DNA of 43,633 bases. Origin: Chromobacterium haemolyticum DSM 19808 (GTDB lineage: Bacteria; Pseudomonadota; Gammaproteobacteria; Burkholderiales; Chromobacteriaceae). The position numbers were made by a program, and so were the translations under genes. Position 1 is the first letter of the stretch. The number at the start of each line of letters is the position of its first letter. The notes beneath the pieces were generated by a model. That model was not told the DNA's origin and made no database searches. It saw nothing but the letters and a program-made list of their open reading frames with translations. This document shows positions 43,128 to 43,633 of this stretch, one piece after another. The stretch is taken from NCBI RefSeq assembly GCF_000711885.1, contig NZ_JONK01000038.1, positions 1 through 43,633 on the forward strand. Reading direction: 5' to 3'.

Positions 43128-43167
43128 CTTAAGCAAACCCGGCGCAACCGCGCAGGGTTTGCTTAAG
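43128..43167. promoter_or_regulatory. 13-bp perfect inverted repeat before the second vgrG
   Basis: CTTAAGCAAACCC at 43128-43140 and GGGTTTGCTTAAG at 43155-43167 are perfectly complementary around a 14-base GC-rich centre that can pair further. There is no T-run. It lies 41 bp before the vgrG ATG and could be an operator, an RNA hairpin controlling vgrG, or a weak terminator for the lipoprotein gene. Confidence 0.6.
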
Positions 43168-43208
43168 GACTCGCCAATTGCGCAGTCGATTTGAATCGGG
43201 TTAACGCC

Positions 43209-43633
43209 ATGGACCTCAGCACCCTGCTCGCCAGCTTCGCCTCCGCCTTCAACCAAGACCAACGCCTGCTCACCCTCAGCCTGGGCGACGGCAGCGTGGC
43301 GGCCGAGCAATTGCTGCCCCTGAGCCTGGCCGGCGAAGAAGGCGTGTCCCGGCCTTACGCCTACCAGCTGGTGTGTTTATCCCCAGACGGGGCCATCGAA
43401 CTCAAGACCCTGCTCGGCCTGCCGGCCCGCATCGGCATCCTCGACGCCGCCGGCGCGGAGAGCTTGCGCTGCGGCGTGGTGTCCAAAGTGGAAAGCCTGG
43501 GCTCGGACGGCGGTTTCAGCCGCTATCAGCTGACCATTGAGCCGCCGTTCGCGCTGCTGCGTCATCGCGTCAGCTCGCGGGTGTTCCAGGACCTGTCGGT
43601 GCCGGACATCGTCAAACAGATCCTGGCCGAGCA
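43209..43633 (+). CDS. vgrG: Second VgrG spike protein (5' partial)
   Basis: The first 141 codons of another vgrG, cut by the window end. It begins MDLSTLLASFASAFNQDQRL and runs through the start of the gp27-like domain to VPDIVKQILAE. The visible protein differs from the minus-strand VgrG only at one residue (Ser in place of Cys in the segment AGAESLRCGVV). The upstream sequences of the two genes are unrelated. Its 3' end, and any effector behind it, are unseen. Confidence 0.95.
   Translation, partial: MDLSTLLASFASAFNQDQRLLTLSLGDGSVAAEQLLPLSLAGEEGVSRPYAYQLVCLSPDGAIELKTLLGLPARIGILDAAGAESLRCGVVSKVESLGSDGGFSRYQLTIEPPFALLRHRVSSRVFQDLSVPDIVKQILAE
43209..43633 (+). repeat. Inverted repeat arm B (5' end of second vgrG)
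   Basis: Matches 30138-30562 in opposite orientation with 8 differences in 425 bp. The repeat may continue past the window end. The two arms face away from the T6SS core that they enclose. Confidence 0.95.

Overview
The window looks like chromosomal DNA of a Chromobacterium-like bacterium (Neisseriales, Betaproteobacteria). That placement is inferred from the rRNA, the GC-rich coding style, a PhaM-like granule protein, a probable DUF1484 protein and the type VI secretion (T6SS) gene content. No database search was possible.

Region 1 (1-10.7 kb) is mostly housekeeping. It opens with the tail of an rRNA operon (last bases of 23S, then 5S and its terminator). A GNAT acetyltransferase, dnaE (DNA polymerase III alpha), a flavin-reductase-like protein, a DUF535 (VirK/YbjX) protein, an ArnT-like membrane glycosyltransferase, a PhaM-like protein and maeB (NADP-malic enzyme with PTA-like domain) follow. 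All are on the minus strand except the rRNA genes and the flavin reductase.

Region 2 (10.7-19.2 kb) centres on a dctP-dctQ-dctM TRAP transporter operon (minus) and a divergent DctS-like sensor kinase (plus) that has no response regulator beside it. TRAP uptake of C4-dicarboxylates next to a malic enzyme suggests malate/succinate use. A small secreted four-cysteine protein, a DUF1993 protein, a 145-bp palindromic intergenic element and nadB (L-aspartate oxidase) follow.

Region 3 (19.2-23.4 kb) is AT-richer and accessory. It holds short unrecognised genes, a truncated gene remnant and non-coding stretches downstream of an Rhs toxin gene. The gene touching rhs (ATGA overlap) is the likely immunity gene; the others look like a graveyard of orphan immunity or effector-linked genes.

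Region 4 (23.4-43.6 kb) is a T6SS locus in two divergent arms. The minus arm is tssJ, then tssK-tssL-tssE-vgrG-rhs-immunity. The plus arm is a TagX-like M15 peptidase gene, tssM, tagF, tssB, tssC, hcp, an OmpA-like lipoprotein gene and the start of a second vgrG cut by the window end. tssA, tssF, tssG, tssH/clpV and a PAAR gene are not in the window.

The most striking structure is that the two vgrG genes are inverted copies. Their first 425 bp differ at 8 positions by hand alignment, and they bracket the T6SS core between their start codons. This could support inversion of about 12.6 kb or gene conversion, re-pairing VgrG tails and effector cassettes with the core.
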